Source: Lamellibrachia columna (lineage: Eukaryota > Annelida > Polychaeta > Sabellida > Siboglinidae). From it: 64,000 bases of DNA. Shown piece by piece: positions 10,884 through 23,995 of the stretch; positions within the stretch are counted from its first letter, which is position 1; every line of letters begins with the position of its first letter. The position numbers were made by a program, and so were the translations under genes. The DNA lies in contig OY759274.1 of NCBI GenBank assembly GCA_963662155.1, positions 42,638,886 to 42,702,885 of the forward strand. Direction: 5' to 3'. The notes beneath the pieces are model-generated. The model searched no databases. It was not told where the DNA came from and saw only the letters and a list, made by a program, of their open reading frames with translations.

Positions 10884-13800
10884 TTACTGAGTTGTGAGGG
10901 ACACCATGTGCATAATTCCGAAGATCCCACCCAGAAGTACGCATGCTCCAGAGAGGACGGTCAACAAGATGGCGTAAGGACTTCCGGTCGTGTGCACTCC
11001 GTAGATGATGACACCGATGACCATAGCGACACCTGTTGTGTGGAAGCGTGCAGTCAGAATAAATGATCTGAGAAAGCAGTCATTGGTCAACTATGCAAGT
11101 TGCACATTTATGCCGCTTATGGAGTTATAAATATAAGACAACAGCACTGGTTCATATTTACTACTCGTGATGCAAATCATGATGATGTGAACGTCTACAT
11201 TTCCGTCACCAATGGGCCAAGCCAATCAAACATTTAACTACATCGAGGTATCCCATTTGTGAGTTGGTGTCAAATGTGGGGAAATCACACAAACGTGCAG
11301 CTTACATCAGTGAATCACACTGTTGTTTTACGTATTATCTCGTATTTGTGATTTGTATTTGCCCCGTGGTTGAGACTGTGATGAGAGCATACAGTTATAT
11401 AGTTGACCCCCTGACTAGCTGAAGAGACAGTTTAACAAGACTGATACCCATACCTAAAACCCCAAATAGCAAGTGCACAAGGAAGCCATTGGTATATCGC
11501 GAGTCTGACAATTGTCATCTATGAGATGTTTCTCAATTTTGTCTTTAAACATATTCACGCTGCTAGCATTTACACAATCAGTAGATAATTTGTTTCATTC
11601 ATTTATTGTCATCTCTGAGATTTAGTATTTTCTTATATATAATCTACACTGTTCCTTCAGTGACGATACTTCGTGTCCTCTAGTTCTTTTACCTTCCTTA
11701 AGGGAGACCAACATATTTGTATCACATGTTACGGGGTATCAATCAATAAATCAATTAGTAATTCATTTCCAACAAACAGTACGAATTCCATTATTATAAA
11801 ATACAACGCCATGTCAATTGCAACATGTAAAATGTTGGTATAAATAAATAATGATGTATAGGAAACAGAAGTGTAATACTTATTATATGGTTAACCCCGC
11901 ACCGGTACACTTGTTATACAGATACAATAATATTATCTTTCAAAAAAGTTACAAATCCGTAGTAAATACATGATATACTGCCTACAACATAAAGTATAAT
12001 GTTTGATTGTAGTTGCAATAGTTTTGTAAGACCTACATCAAATAGCCAGTCAAAATGCGCACCTCCCACAAAAGAAAATCCAATGAAGCAGACGTGAATG
12101 AGTCTTCTGTGACGAAGATCTTCAATCCAGACGCAGCAGACGACGAGGACAAGAGACGTGAGCGAACAGAGCATTCCAATTATCTGTGAAAGACGAAACA
12201 TGTAGGATAGTGGCCCGTCGTTGCTACCCAACATACACATAACTTCGCCAGTCACGAATGATAAGGTCAAATTGATCTTGGAGAGCTTTGGAGAATATGT
12301 AATGTGATACTACTAATCTCTCGAACTGTAATCAATACCTGTTAAATCTTACGTTATAGGCCTGACTATTTTATTAAACGTTGATGGGCATCGCACATTT
12401 AAGAGAGCTGCAAGTTTGTGATTTTGACTAAAGTTACTCAGTGTGTCATGTACATGATGTACATGATGTACATGATGTACATGATGGCAGTGATTGGAAG
12501 GAAATGTAAGAATGTTTGATGGTTCCGTTTCCTTGTAATCGAACAAATGGTTAACGTGCTTTAGTTGCCCCTTGTGAAAATATACCATGGAATTACATAT
12601 TATACCATATCATGACATATCATGGTATTTGACCATGGTTTGCCTGTTTCAAAACATCACGGAATATGTTCTCTTCCTCCTTGTTCCCTGCTGTACTGGG
12701 GTGAGGGTCAGATAAAGTATTGTCGAGCCACTCTTTCTGTTCTTTCTTTCCATAGTTTCCTCTCGGCCGCCCCATCTCCATCTTTCATCCTCCCCCGATC
12801 TTCTCACATTCCTCCTCACGCAGTCCTCCCATCTCAGCTGTGGCTTTCCCCTTTTCCTGCATCCTTGATGTTGTTCTACCTCAGCTCTCTTTGCTAGTTT
12901 GCCTGCATCCATTCTTACCCAGTGACCAGCCCATCTCATCATGCTTCTCACCAATTTTCCTGTTAGGCTGCATTGCATCCCAACCTCTTTCCTCGGGTCG
13001 TTCATCCTTCTTCTGTCCACCCTCTTTGTTCTTGTTATTCGACGAACCCAGTTGTTCTCACAAACTTGCAGCTTCTGTTGTTGTTGTTCTGTCAACACCA
13101 CTGTTTCCAGACCATACAGGCATGCTGGTGAAGTACACGCTCTCAGGACTTTCCCTTTCAGCCTTTTCGAATTTTTTTCTGTCCAACATGACTCGTTCTA
13201 CCGTTCTCCAAGCGTTCACTCCCGCTTGTGTCCGACGTCGCACTTCTACCTATGAATGCCCATCTTCCGTAGCCATTCCTCCAAGGTACACAAAGCCATC
13301 CACTTGCTTGATCTCCATACCATCCAACCTGATGTTGGATGGTAAGCTGCCAGCCCATGCGTCTTGAACACCCCCTTCCATTCCTCCAACACGTCCTGTA
13401 GTTCTGGTTTGCTCTCTGCTGTTATGGCCAGATCGTCTGCGTACATCATCTTCCTAAAAACATCCTTCGAGCTGATCTTCCTGCTGATTAGTTCCACCAC
13501 CATGGTAAACAGTAAAGGGCTAAGGGCTCTTCCTTTCTTCAAACCAATGTTAACTGGAAACTCGTCGGAAAACCCAGATCCAACCACAACTCTACCTTTT
13601 GTTCATGCATTGCTTCCACCATTCCGTCTTCTGCTTCAGGAACTCCCATCCATCTCAGTGTTGCCTTCACCATCTCTCTTGGCACTGTGTCATATGCCTT
13701 CTCCAGGTCCACAAATCCCACTGCCATTCTCCCTTGCATCTCCAACCTCTTCTCTACCAACTGTCTTAATGCAAACATCCCATCAGTCGTCACTCTGCTC

Positions 13801-16610
13801 TTTCTGAATCCCTGTTGTTCTTCACCCAATTCCTGCTCTACTCTCTTTCGGATCCTTCCATCCAGGATCCTCTCTAGCACCTTCATGATGTGACTTAGAA
13901 GTGTGATGCCTCGGTAGTTCTCTGGGTCTGGCACATCTCCCTTCCTCTTCGATATTGGGACAATTAGTCCTGTCCGCCATTCCTCTGGTACTCTACTTTG
14001 CCTTATACATGTATTTAGTAGCTTCTTTGTCCAGCTGATTCCATTCTCCCCCGCTGCCATTATCATCTCCACACGCATCTCATCGATGCCAGGTGCTCTT
14101 CCCTTCTTCATCCCGGTTTGCATCTCTGCATCCGTAATATCAGTTAACTCCACTTCCCATCTACATACGATGGTAATTCCAGATTATTGTTATTTCCTTC
14201 CTGGTTCAGTAGCTCCTTGAAGTAGCTTTCCCAGACCTTCAGCACTGCCTCTTGTTCTGTCACTAACTTCCCATTTCTATCCTTAATCACCGTCCCACCC
14301 TTCACATCCTTACTATTCTCATCCCTGTCTCGGCCCATTGTGTATATAATCTTATTTCCACCATCTTCATCTAGCTTGCTATATACATCTACTTACATAT
14401 CTCTCCTTGCCTTATCAACAGCTCTCTTTGCCGCTTTCTTCTTCTGCCCGTATGTGTGCATTATCCTTGCATCGGGTTGATTTCCTCTCTCCTTGGTCTT
14501 CTCTATTTCTTTCCAGGCTTCCTTCTTTTCGCATACGGCCTATGCAACTTCGCTTGTCCACCATCCTTTGTTATTACTCCTTGACACACCACCCTTTCCC
14601 GATGTTCTTTCACAAAGCTCCTCTGCAGCTCCCACAAATGCGTCTTAGTACTTTTCCATTCTTCCTCCAAACCAACTTCTTCACTGAGCTCTTCATACCT
14701 AACCGTCACCCGTTCCTTGTATTCAACAGCGATGTCGTCTTTGCACCTCTACCACTTAACAGTCCTGCGGTCAATGGTCTTAGTTTGTTTCTTCTTCTGC
14801 ATACGCACAACGGACACCACTGGCTTGTGCTGTGTCATGACATGCTCTCCAGCCACAGCTTTACAATCCTTAATCTTCCATAGCTGCTGCTTCCAGACTA
14901 TCAGCAGATCTAATTATGTCTTGTGCTGTCCACTCCTGTATGTGATCTTGTGGCTCTCTCGCATCTGGAAAAAAGAACTAGCCATTGCTAACCTTTCTCG
15001 CCACCAGCTCCACCAGAGCTTGACCCTCTTTATTCCTCGCTCCCCATCCGTATCTGCCAACACTCTCCTCTTCACCTGGTTACACTACTCCAACATGTGC
15101 ATTGAAGTCTCCCGCAATACATAACATCACCTTCAGCTCTACCAATCCCATAATCCTCTCCAAAACATCCTTGAACTCCTCTTTCTCTGCCTCCGTCCTT
15201 CCCGTATGTGGCCCATACACAGACATAACACACATCATCAGTTTCCTAATCGTCAGCCATGCCATCACTATGCGCCCCTTCCATCTCTCCACTTTCACCA
15301 CTGTCTTACTGATCTCTTCGTATACAATGATGCCTACTCTCTTCTTCCATCTTCTCCTGCGTGCAGTAGCTTGTACCCTCCCGTCTTCGTCCTTGCTCTG
15401 TCTCCCTTCCACTTAGTTTCCTGGATGCATAATACTTCCAGTCGCCTTCTTTCCATAATTTCCACCACCTCGAATCCTTTCCCGCTCATGGTCCCCACGT
15501 TCAGACTGCCTAGCCGGACTTCACATCTAGATCGCTGCCGGCCTGACGATCCCCTTGGTCTTCGCTGTCTTCTCGCCTCAGCCCTCTCGCTCAACAATAT
15601 TTGTACCATCATTATATTTGGGACATCTTAGCCACTCATCAGCGCTGCCCTGGCTGACCTGCTGTTGCGGTTTTATGTCACAGTTTTCCTTCTCCTAGAT
15701 CACCTGCCTATTAAGGGAAATGAGCGTGATCTACCCATTTCTATTTGCCCATAGTTGGGGGTTGGAATGGTGCAGCACCGGGACGTGTCCACACGCTGGT
15801 GGGCCCTGCACACTGCACCTTTAAGGCTCCAACCTGCTCCGAGATCCCTAGCACATTCGCCTGGGGCCGCCAGGTGCCCAGTATCCGCAGTGTACCACGA
15901 GGAGGTTGTGCTAGAGTCTTGTCGATGGAGAGGCTATGTACCAGCAGGGGAGACTTACGCACTCGTCTCCATTTTCACTACAAGGAGCCACCTGGCGGCT
16001 GTAGCTGAGAGCGAGAGTATGAAGCACACACTACATACTACACACTACACTACAGCACTAGGCACATCACACGGACCTGTATAATCAAACCACATCTCTA
16101 ATATGATGGTATATTTTCATAAGGATACTGGCCGGAAAATTCCCACAATTGATTCCCATTCCCACGTGTTTCGGAGGAAAAATATTTTCCACATTTTGTT
16201 TTGAATTTGTCAGGCTGAATGGTACATTTCTTTTGATTGAGAACGCAATCGTCGTTTTATTTATGTTGTTTTGTGCTTTATAGCTAGTGATAAAAAATTA
16301 TGCCGCCAATGGTACGATTTTGTATTTCGTAAAAAATAACAGCCTAGCAATTTCAGAAAATGACCAGGTTTGCTATAATAATTCGAATGTAGCCACTATT
16401 GTGTGTGCCTTAGCATTGCCAATCACTGACCTCGCAACTTTCCGTGCCGCCGTACCAGTCTCTGCCGCACGACAATCGGCCCCCGCACGCGACGCCGGGG
16501 TCGTCCGCCCAGCCTGGAGTGTCGACGGCTGCCATAAGGAGCAGCAGGCATAGCGCCGAGAAGATTAGTGCAAGTTTTAGCCACTGGGGCGCGTCGCTGA
16601 AGTCGGCCAT
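10884..16610 (-). CDS. four-transmembrane (claudin/PMP22-like) protein, three exons
   Basis: Exons on minus: 16610-16431 (ATG, 60 codons), 12183-12063, 11032-10884 (stop). Junction phases match exactly (phase 0, then phase 1), with GT donors and a good acceptor in front of exon 2 (cgtctttcacag). The 149-residue product has four hydrophobic segments: about 11-29 (LKLALIFSALCLLLLMAAV), 61-79 (IIGMLCSLTSLVLVVCCVW), 89-112 (ending VAMVIGVIIYGV) and 119-142 (ILLTVLSGACVLLGGIFGI). Between helices 1 and 2 lies a short, cysteine-containing loop (residues 30-60) with PGW, as in the first extracellular loop of claudin/PMP22-type tetraspans, though a clear GLW-C-C signature is missing. That fold suits a plasma-membrane protein; the specific role is unknown. 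Intron 1 (4.2 kb) contains a LINE on the same strand. The model is my assembly; the family call is tentative. Confidence 0.7.
11033..11425. other. intron 2 sequence of the tetraspan gene
   Basis: Nothing recognisable other than intronic DNA; no open frame of note. Confidence 0.5.
11430..11740 (-). mobile_element. CR1-like LINE 3' fragment
   Basis: Diverged copy of the 3' end of the LINE at 2.76-3.1 kb. It shares the tail (gtttaacaag), the 'caaggaagccattggtatatcgcgagtc' region that follows the RT stop, and the decayed C-terminal codons. It lies in intron 2 of the tetraspan gene, in the same orientation as the gene. Confidence 0.8.
12451..12486. repeat. short 9-bp tandem repeat
   Basis: Four copies of a 9-base unit (ATGATGTAC). 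Confidence 0.9.
12660..15620 (-). mobile_element. near-complete RTE-like LINE, multiply frameshifted
   Basis: The minus strand carries, in order, an endonuclease domain (about 15540-15080: LGSLNVGTMSGKG, LEVLCIQETKWKG, VYGPHTGRTE, IAGDFNAHVG) and a linker (14710-14160). Next comes reverse transcriptase (14153-13400: MKKGRAPGIDEMRVE, WRTGLIVPISKRKGDV, NYRGITLLS, GFVDLEKAYDTVPRE, GLKKGRALSPLLF, MMYADDLAITAE). It ends with a C-terminal region (13360-12690: RRTQAGVNAW, RRITRTKRVDRRRM, WAGHWVRMD, GKPQLRWEDCVRRNV). YADD is intact, but frames change at about 15370, 15080, 14340, 13560, 13250 and 13080, so it is inactive. Domain order and motifs fit the RTE group. The plus-strand open frames over this region are antisense artefacts. 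Confidence 0.9.
15621..16420. other. possible 5' end of the LINE, then intron 1 sequence
   Basis: 15621-16010 is GC-richer than its surroundings and may be the untranslated 5' part of the LINE; 16080-16420 is plain intronic DNA. Confidence 0.35.
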
Positions 16611-16624
16611 CTTTAAAGTTCAAC

Positions 16625-17370
16625 CGCCGAATTTATTTGAGCTTTGTTGAGACGTCGAATGTATTCGTCAAACCGTTCACATTAGTCTGCTTTGTATGTA
16701 TATACTTTGTATACTTCAGCGCTTAGCGAGGACAACCAAGCAACTTGCTGTCTTCGCAAACGTAAGGTCTTTGTTTTGTAATACAACCAATATACACCAA
16801 ACATTGACGATAATTCCTTTGTAGAAGGTAACTGAATACTCGCATGTAAATACTCGCCTGTAGTTTAGTCCGACAATCACTCACCGCCGTTGAACTCGTG
16901 ACAAATAACGGCTTCAGTCTTTTCATATACGTTAACAATCCTTTGATGTCGTTGTGCGACTCGCCACCCCGGGCAGATTCTGCCTGCTTTCCCGTCAACC
17001 ATTCTAGCGCTGCTTATAACAGCTAGATGAGGTTTACCTCGATTCAATATTACAGCAATGAGACAATCTCGATGTTGTAAATACCGCGTCCAATATCCGC
17101 TGAGAGAAATTTTAACCACGCTGTGTCAAATCAAACAAATCGTTGTCCTTGGCCACAGCTCGTCGACGGTCAGTGGGTAAAGTCTTTCACTTCTCAGTAC
17201 GTTTCTCGTCAACTAAACGTATAACATTTCCTCTCGGGTAAGACTACATGGTGTAATCTGTTTAATAACCAGCACTTGACTAAAACTATCGCGCCCGGGC
17301 ATCAAAGACCTAAACAGCTTGCAAACCTACGGTAAGTGAAACCGACGTAACTGACTACAGTATTTTCCTG
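16625..17370. other. upstream flank of the tetraspan gene
   Basis: Probable promoter/5' UTR side of the minus-strand gene that starts at 16610. No TATA box or other element stands out. Small open frames on both strands lack support. Confidence 0.4.
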
Positions 17371-17465
17371 TAATGCCGACACCGTGTCATTAATGTCATA
17401 CATGTCATATATGTAATGCCGACACCGTGTCATACATGTAATGCCGACACCTTGTCATGCATGTC
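17371..17465. repeat. short tandem repeat around TAATGCCGACACC
   Basis: Three to four imperfect copies containing TAATGCCGACACC and GTCATACATG. Confidence 0.85.
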
Positions 17466-17560
17466 GAGCTTCTCGCTATCAGCAACAATGTTCCTGCTTG
17501 GTACCAGACTGTTGCAATATCACAAATCTTCAACTATTAAGAATTGCAGAATATTTGACG

Positions 17561-17562
<2 letters not shown>

Positions 17563-17592
<30 letters not shown>

Positions 17593-17641
17593 TGTATGTA
17601 TGTATGTATGTATGTATGTATGTATGTATATATCCCTCTCT

Positions 17642-17680
<39 letters not shown>
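17563..17680. repeat. (GTAT)n followed by (CT)n microsatellites
   Basis: About 17 copies of GTAT at 17563-17628, a CCCCCC tract, then (CT)n to about 17678. Confidence 0.97.
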
Positions 17681-17683
<3 letters not shown>

Positions 17684-17699
17684 CGTGCGCGTGCACGCG

Positions 17700-18450
17700 A
17701 TTCTTAATTTAAGAGACTGTGTAATTGTAATTTACCATTACAGTTGAACCCGACCCAGGCTGAAAGAATGCACGAATTCACAAAAACCGTATTTAAAAAA
17801 AAGGCAATAATGGTACATATAATCTTTGTTAATGCAGTGGTACTCAAAATATGAACCACAGCAAGTGACCCTTTATGAAACATTGTAATTGATCTTTTAA
17901 GCGCCGTAATCGCGATTGATTTTAAAGAACATGTAATTGTAATCTATTTTTAATTTGAAGTGTTGTCATTTAGTTGAGCTTTTATGATGTTGTATAATTG
18001 TAAGCGACAATTGTAATTGAACCCAGCTTTGCACATTGAATGAACGTCATATTGGCAGAGAAACCCAGTGCGAATATTCAGGAAAAGCCTATACCAGGTA
18101 CACCTTGATAATATTAGTAGCTGTAGAATAACAGGACGGGGCAACCCCGTGATACCCATGGCAAAGACGCGGCTTTGATCGGCCGTCCTTCAATGTTTGT
18201 GTTTACTGTGTATCGACGTATTAACATCCATATGAGCTTCCTTTGTCAGTGTAGCTGCGAATACGAGTTGCGCTGGTCAATGGTCGAGACGTGTTAGCAC
18301 TGGCACGTTAGTTACGTCCACGAAATCTCGGTGGTTGTAGTAATTTAGTCCTGCTCTGATGCAAGGCATCGAGAGCGAAATTCAAAACCAACCTTTGTAG
18401 AGTAAATAACGGAGACTTTAACACAAACGAAGAGGATTGTAATCCGGACT
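17700..18450. other. unassigned DNA with TAATTGTAAT motifs
   Basis: Repeated gtaattgtaat motifs at 17720-17740, 17882-17892, 17932-17942 and 18008-18022 resemble the subterminal repeats of hAT-type elements seen elsewhere in the window. No termini were found. Confidence 0.35.
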
Positions 18451-18488
18451 AAGTAAGCCATGATGCACGGGCACTCAACTGTTAGCGC

Positions 18489-18623
<135 letters not shown>

Positions 18624-18649
18624 TTTATTAAATCTTTATTAACATATTG

Positions 18650-19090
18650 ATATAATATCTCTATAAATACTGGAATATTCCCAGATTAATAAAAAAAATA
18701 GCTAAGGTAATACCTATCTACAAAGCTAAAAAAAATAATTTTCTAACTACCGGCCAATTTCGATATTACTTACTTTCTCTAAAATATTGGAAAGACTAAC
18801 ATATAACAGGCTGTTAAATTTTATTGATAAGTATAACATTCTGTACAAATATCAGTTTGGTTTTCGAAAAAATCACTTCCAACAAAACTTGAAATTAATG
18901 ATAATGCTATTAAGCAAGTATCCTTTACAACATTTCTTGGTATCACTATTGATAACAGACTCAACTGGGCTGAACACATTAACCAAATTAAATGTAAAAT
19001 CTATAAAAGTGGTATTCTCAACAAAGCCAAAAGATTATTAACTTGGTCACCTTATTTTATCGTTTTTATTCCCTCACTTGAACTATTGTA
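18650..19090 (+). mobile_element. internally deleted LINE reverse transcriptase fragment
   Basis: The plus strand reads, with frameshifts, AKVIPIYKAKKNN, then YRPISIL, LERLTYNRLLNFI and YKYQFGFRKNH (N-terminal RT), and then jumps to FLGITIDNRLNWAEHI (C-terminal region). The catalytic centre has been deleted. The jockey/CR1 group is likely. Confidence 0.75.
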
Positions 19091-19403
19091 TTGAAGTGTT
19101 TGACTCGTTCGAGTATTATAAAAGTTCAAAAGAAAGCAGTGTGTGTATATATATATATATTGAAATATATAATAGGGAGTATAACATTATACGGTGTTCT
19201 CTCCCTATTGTTTATGTTATTGTATATGATTTGCCTTCATTTGATTTGTATATATTGTAAAGAGTTACAATAAATTTAATTTGATTTGTACTATTCACTG
19301 TACCTGTGTGTCGTATTGTTGTGAAGTGTGGGGAAATATCCACAAAGGATTATAGCGAGGATTGTCGGCAACGTATACTATTGCCATCATACAAATATTT
19401 TGT

Positions 19404-19514
<111 letters not shown>

Positions 19515-19519
19515 GTGAT

Positions 19520-19970
19520 CAGTTGGGTATCAACAGCAGACAATTTTTAACACGGAAAGTAGCACTGTTTGGTTATTCAACAACCTAAGCTCTGCACAAG
19601 CCACAATTTTCTTTGTAGAAAAATTTGAAAAATGTTGTGTTACAACTCAACAGAAATGCAGACAACTCTGGCCTTAAATTGCTTAAACTAAAGCTAATTA
19701 AGACATTGCCCTATCCGCAGAGATCACGGAAACTGCACTGATGACCAAATAAGAACTATGTAAACAAACCGTAGGCAGGCCCTATATTCAAGGCTGTGCA
19801 TGGCACAGTAATTCTATTGCAAATTTCGATATATAATATAATACTCCACATTCCTAGAGTTTTGATTCAGTATGTAAATATACCTACCGAAAACTAGGGT
19901 GACCTTAGCCCATTTTTGAGAGACTGCTCTGGAAAACGTGTACCACCGTGATAAAGCAATGAACCAAGAG
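19520..19970. other. unassigned DNA
   Basis: No gene or known repeat seen between the AT run and the 38-bp satellite. Confidence 0.5.
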
Positions 19971-19972
19971 GC

Positions 19973-21103
19973 TACCACTAGCCAACCGACTGTCCCTGGA
20001 TGATCACTTCCATCACTAGCCAACCGACTGTCCCTGGATGATCACTACTACCACTAGCCAACCGACTGTCCCTGGATGATCACTACTACCACTAGCCAAC
20101 CGACTGTCCCTGGATGATCACTACTACCACTAGCCAACCGACTGTCCCTGGATGATCACTACTACCACTAGCCAACCGACTGTCCCTGGATGATCACTAC
20201 TACCACTAACCAACCGACTGTCCCTGGATGATCACTACTACCACTAGCCAACCGACTGTCCCTGGATGATCACTACTACCACTAGCCAACCGACTGTCCC
20301 TGGATGATCACTACTACCTTAACCAACCGACTGTCCCTGGATGATCACTACTACCACTAGCCAACCGACTGTCCCTGGATGATCACTACTACCACTAGCC
20401 AACCGACTGTCCCTGGATGATCACTACTACCACTAACCAACCGACTGTCCCTGGATGATCACTACTACCACTAGCCAACCGACTGTCCCTGGATGATCAC
20501 TACTACCACTAGCCAACCGACTGTCCCTGGATGATCACTACTACCACTAGCCAACCGACTGTCCCTGGATGATCACTACTACCACTAGCCAACCGACTGT
20601 CCCTGGATGATCACTACTACCACTAGCCAACCGACTGTCCCTGGATGATCACTACTACCACTAGCCAACCGACTGTCCCTGGATGATCACTACTACCACT
20701 AGCCAACCGACTGTCCCTGGATGATCACTACTACCACTAGCCAACCGACTGTCCCTGGATGATCACTACTACCACTAGCCAACCGACTGTCCCTGGATGA
20801 TCACTACTACCACTAGCCAACCGACTGTCCCTGGATGATCACTACTACCACTAGCCAACCGACTGTCCCTGGATGATCACTACTACCACTAACCAACCGA
20901 CTGTCCCTGGATGATCACTACTACCACTAGCCAACCGACTGTCCCTGGATGATCACTACTACCACTAGCCAACCGACTGTCCCTGGATGATCACTACTAC
21001 CACTAGCCAACCGACTGTCCCTGGATGATCACTACTACCACTAACCAACCGACTGTCCCTGGATGATCACTACTACCACTAGCCAACCGACTGTCCCTGG
21101 ATG
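19973..21103. repeat. 38-bp satellite, about 30 highly uniform copies
   Basis: Unit contains CCAACCGACTGTCCCTGGAT followed by GATCACTACTACCACTAG. Copies are nearly identical; recurring single-base variants (CTAACC for CTAGCC) appear in a subset, suggesting recent homogenisation. Confidence 0.97.
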
Positions 21104-21109
21104 CTGGGC

Positions 21110-21925
21110 CAAATATGTGCATGTTGAAAAACATATTAAATGTGGGACCGTACAAGGTATACATATTTGGGTGACTTTGGTCCAGATATGTGAATGTCGA
21201 ATACGAATAATTTCTACTGCATAGTGACTACATATTAAATCTGGGTTAATACACAATGTATACATATTTATAATATTTGATTATTTACAACGATAACATG
21301 AAAAAGTAGGGAGCAAACCGAGGAGACCATAGCCCGATTGGGTAAATTTGGGCCAGTGCACAAACAAGAACTGTCATGACACATGGGACCTCTGCATGCA
21401 TTCCATTCACCAAAATGGTAGTAGTAGTAGTAGTATAGTGCTACAGTTGTTTCTACTGGTATTTACCTCAGTTTCTTTTTAAACGTGTTAAGGTAACGAA
21501 ACCGTGCGTATACTGTCTCGAGTCGACAATCGATATGACTTCACCTATGCTTGAAGCCCCTAAGTATCAAACGAACAAACAAAATATCCACAGTTTACAA
21601 GATGGTGTCAGTGTGCGCTGTTCTTAGTTCACACGACACCAAAGTTGGCTGTCATGATCCACAGTAGGGACCACGAGGTGACAAGCGCTTCTCCCACCAC
21701 CTACCTGCTCACTTACCTTCGCAGCTTCGACTTCCGATAACCAGCGCCATACATACATACTAACTACTATGACGTAACATATGCGAAATTCTCGCGACTA
21801 GAGGCATCATTACTGGCGCAAATTCGCGAATCGCGTCTCGTCGGTTGTCACCGGTGTGAAAATTAGGGCGATAATATTCCGATATAGAATTTGAACAGAA
21901 TACAACACTAATACTGCGCTTTCCC
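21110..21925. other. unassigned DNA
   Basis: A short (GTA)n run lies at 21418-21434. An ATATGTG-containing segment is partly repeated (21111-21150, 21185-21200). No gene seen. Confidence 0.45.
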
Positions 21926-21929
21926 TCAC

Positions 21930-22550
21930 TCACTAGTCGCTACATTAACGACATGCCAAATGTGGTAGACTCACCTATTCACATGTTCGCTGATGATACA
22001 AAGATATTCCGACAATTGACTGCTCAGTCTGACCAAGTAACATTACAGACAGACCTAAGACAACTAGAAGCACGGACTAAACAGTGGCAGCTTCGCTTCA
22101 ATGAGGAGAAATGCAAATGCAATACCACCTTGTCCTTAGGAGATACCACAAATGAGACTTGGGGTGCAAATAGATCGTGAACTAAAGTTTGAGTCAACAC
22201 AAGTGGAGATGGTAGCAAACAAAGCCAAAAAATGCTAGACCTTATAAGAAGATCATTTTCATACTTGGATGGACCAACTATGAAAAAGCTATACACGGGC
22301 CTGGACAGACCTATTCTAGAATATGTCAATGTAGCCTGGGCCCCAACACTCAACAGAGACCAACAGATGATTGAGAACATTCAACGACGAACAACGAAGC
22401 TAGTCCCGGAACTAAAGAACCTCGAATATGGTGACAGGCTTAGAACGCTTAAGCTGCCAAGCCTCTACTATAGAAGAGCAAGAGGACACATGATTGAAAC
22501 CTACAACTACAATTGTCAAGACCAGCTAAAAGCCTACTAGCCTAGAAGAG
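21930..22550 (+). mobile_element. CR1-like LINE reverse transcriptase C-terminal fragment
   Basis: The plus strand encodes RYINDMPN, FADDTKIFRQL (catalytic box), WQLRFNEEKCKC, then after a frameshift near 22180 LIRRSFSYLDGPTMKKLY, EYVNVAWAPTL, IENIQRRTTKLVPEL and YYRRARGHMIETY, ending TAG at 22538-22540. It differs in sequence from the family at 2.8 and 36 kb. A (GTAT)n tract follows at 22563-22650, a typical LINE tail or downstream microsatellite. Confidence 0.85.
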
Positions 22551-22654
22551 CTGAAGAGGATTATGTATGTAAGTATGTATGTAGGCATGTATGGATGTAT
22601 GTATGTATGTATGTATGGATGTATGTATGTATGTATGCATGTATGTATAACCTA

Positions 22655-23680
22655 GGAATTTCGCAGTAGGCTAACACTGAAAAAAATGAATTCGCGCGTC
22701 TCCAGCTTACCGCGCCGCGCGCGCCCCCTATCGGGTACGTTGTGGTCCTTCTGAACTGTCCGCTAGGAGGCCATGCGTGCTGTACGTCGCATAATTTACC
22801 GCCTGTTAAACCCTGTTAGAACCCTCTTAAAAACCGGCCTCGTTAGGCAACACAACATAACAGTCATACTGCGCATAGTCAAACAACTAAGTACTTCAAA
22901 TAAAACTATTTGACACTTAATTTGCAGTAGATTCAAGCATGCCAGCAGTTTTTTCTACTAATAAATTATAGTAACAGAACCACTGCAGATTATCCCATTG
23001 CCTTGCCTTGCCTTTCCTTGCCTTGCCCTTGGTGGCCATGTTAGCGTTTTTCCTGATTAGTAGGAGACGTATGTGACCATCAGCAATTCTAAAACTTCAT
23101 GATATCCACTGTCACTAAGTTGCCAATGTGCTGAACAGTTTTCGTCAAAATCACAAACTTCCAGCTCTTTTAACCACGCTAGTAATTAAATATAAAAAAT
23201 CGCAAAGTTACTACCAACTATGTACCGTCCGGGTCATTGTTGACCCGTTGTGTCCGGGTGTGGGTTGAACCACTACAAAGTACTGCGCCTCCTGTGTAGT
23301 AAAAGGTTGCGTAACGGTTTAGAAGGCCACAACAACATGTGTTGCACTGCTATTCGACCGTCTACTACATGGGACGCACAACTGTAGCCTCTTAGACCGC
23401 TTTGCCATCAGGCGCGTATATGGCAGCTTCAACATACGCACGTGCTTCCAAATCAATGTGGGAAAAACTATTTTGAAATATAGCCCGTGCCCAGAAATTT
23501 AATTAATTTAATCCCTAATCTGACTGACATCCACAAACACTATCCAAGCAAGCAAGAATCAGACAGCTGATAGGGCTTACCCGCTACCCGGCGCCATCTA
23601 CACTCAATACAAGGGGCACAATGGTAACTTGGTTATTCTGCATGCCAGCAAGTCCACCAGTTAGAAGTGTGTATGGGTGT
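22655..23680. other. unassigned DNA
   Basis: Contains a CCTTG pentanucleotide run (22999-23030) and a GC-rich patch near 22705-22735. No exon recognised. Confidence 0.45.
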
Positions 23681-23681
23681 A

Positions 23682-23995
23682 CAGGAGAGACCGTAGCACC
23701 ATGCACTTATTTTATTTTTTAAAGTCCTGTACTGCCAACAATATATAGGATATCATAAAATGGAAAATTGTATATTAAGCTCCACCATAATCTCTATAGT
23801 TGATTGACATATCATTTCCAAAAAAAATTCGCGAAGCGGCTGAAATACAATGTTTGTCCATTAAAAATATTAGCATGGTGCCCCACTAGTGGGGTACCAT
23901 GCTCAGGTACGTGAGGCACTAGTGGGGTACCATGCTCAGGTACGTGAGGCACTAGTGGGGTACCATGCTCAGGTACGTGAGGCACTATACTCACA
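23682..23995. repeat. dispersed element with 33-bp tandem repeat
   Basis: Begins near 23682 with GAGACCGTAGCACCATGC, resembling the end of a sequence at 32.7 kb, and ends in three copies of a 33-bp unit (23885-23985) containing GGGGTACCATGCTCAGGTAC. Confidence 0.5.

Noticed and set aside
12622..15631. Plus-strand open frames up to 175 codons
   Set aside because: Antisense to the RTE-like LINE; no motif on this strand.
16423..16650. Alternative frames over tetraspan exon 1
   Set aside because: Only the frame with a hydrophobic first helix splices in phase to the other two exons.
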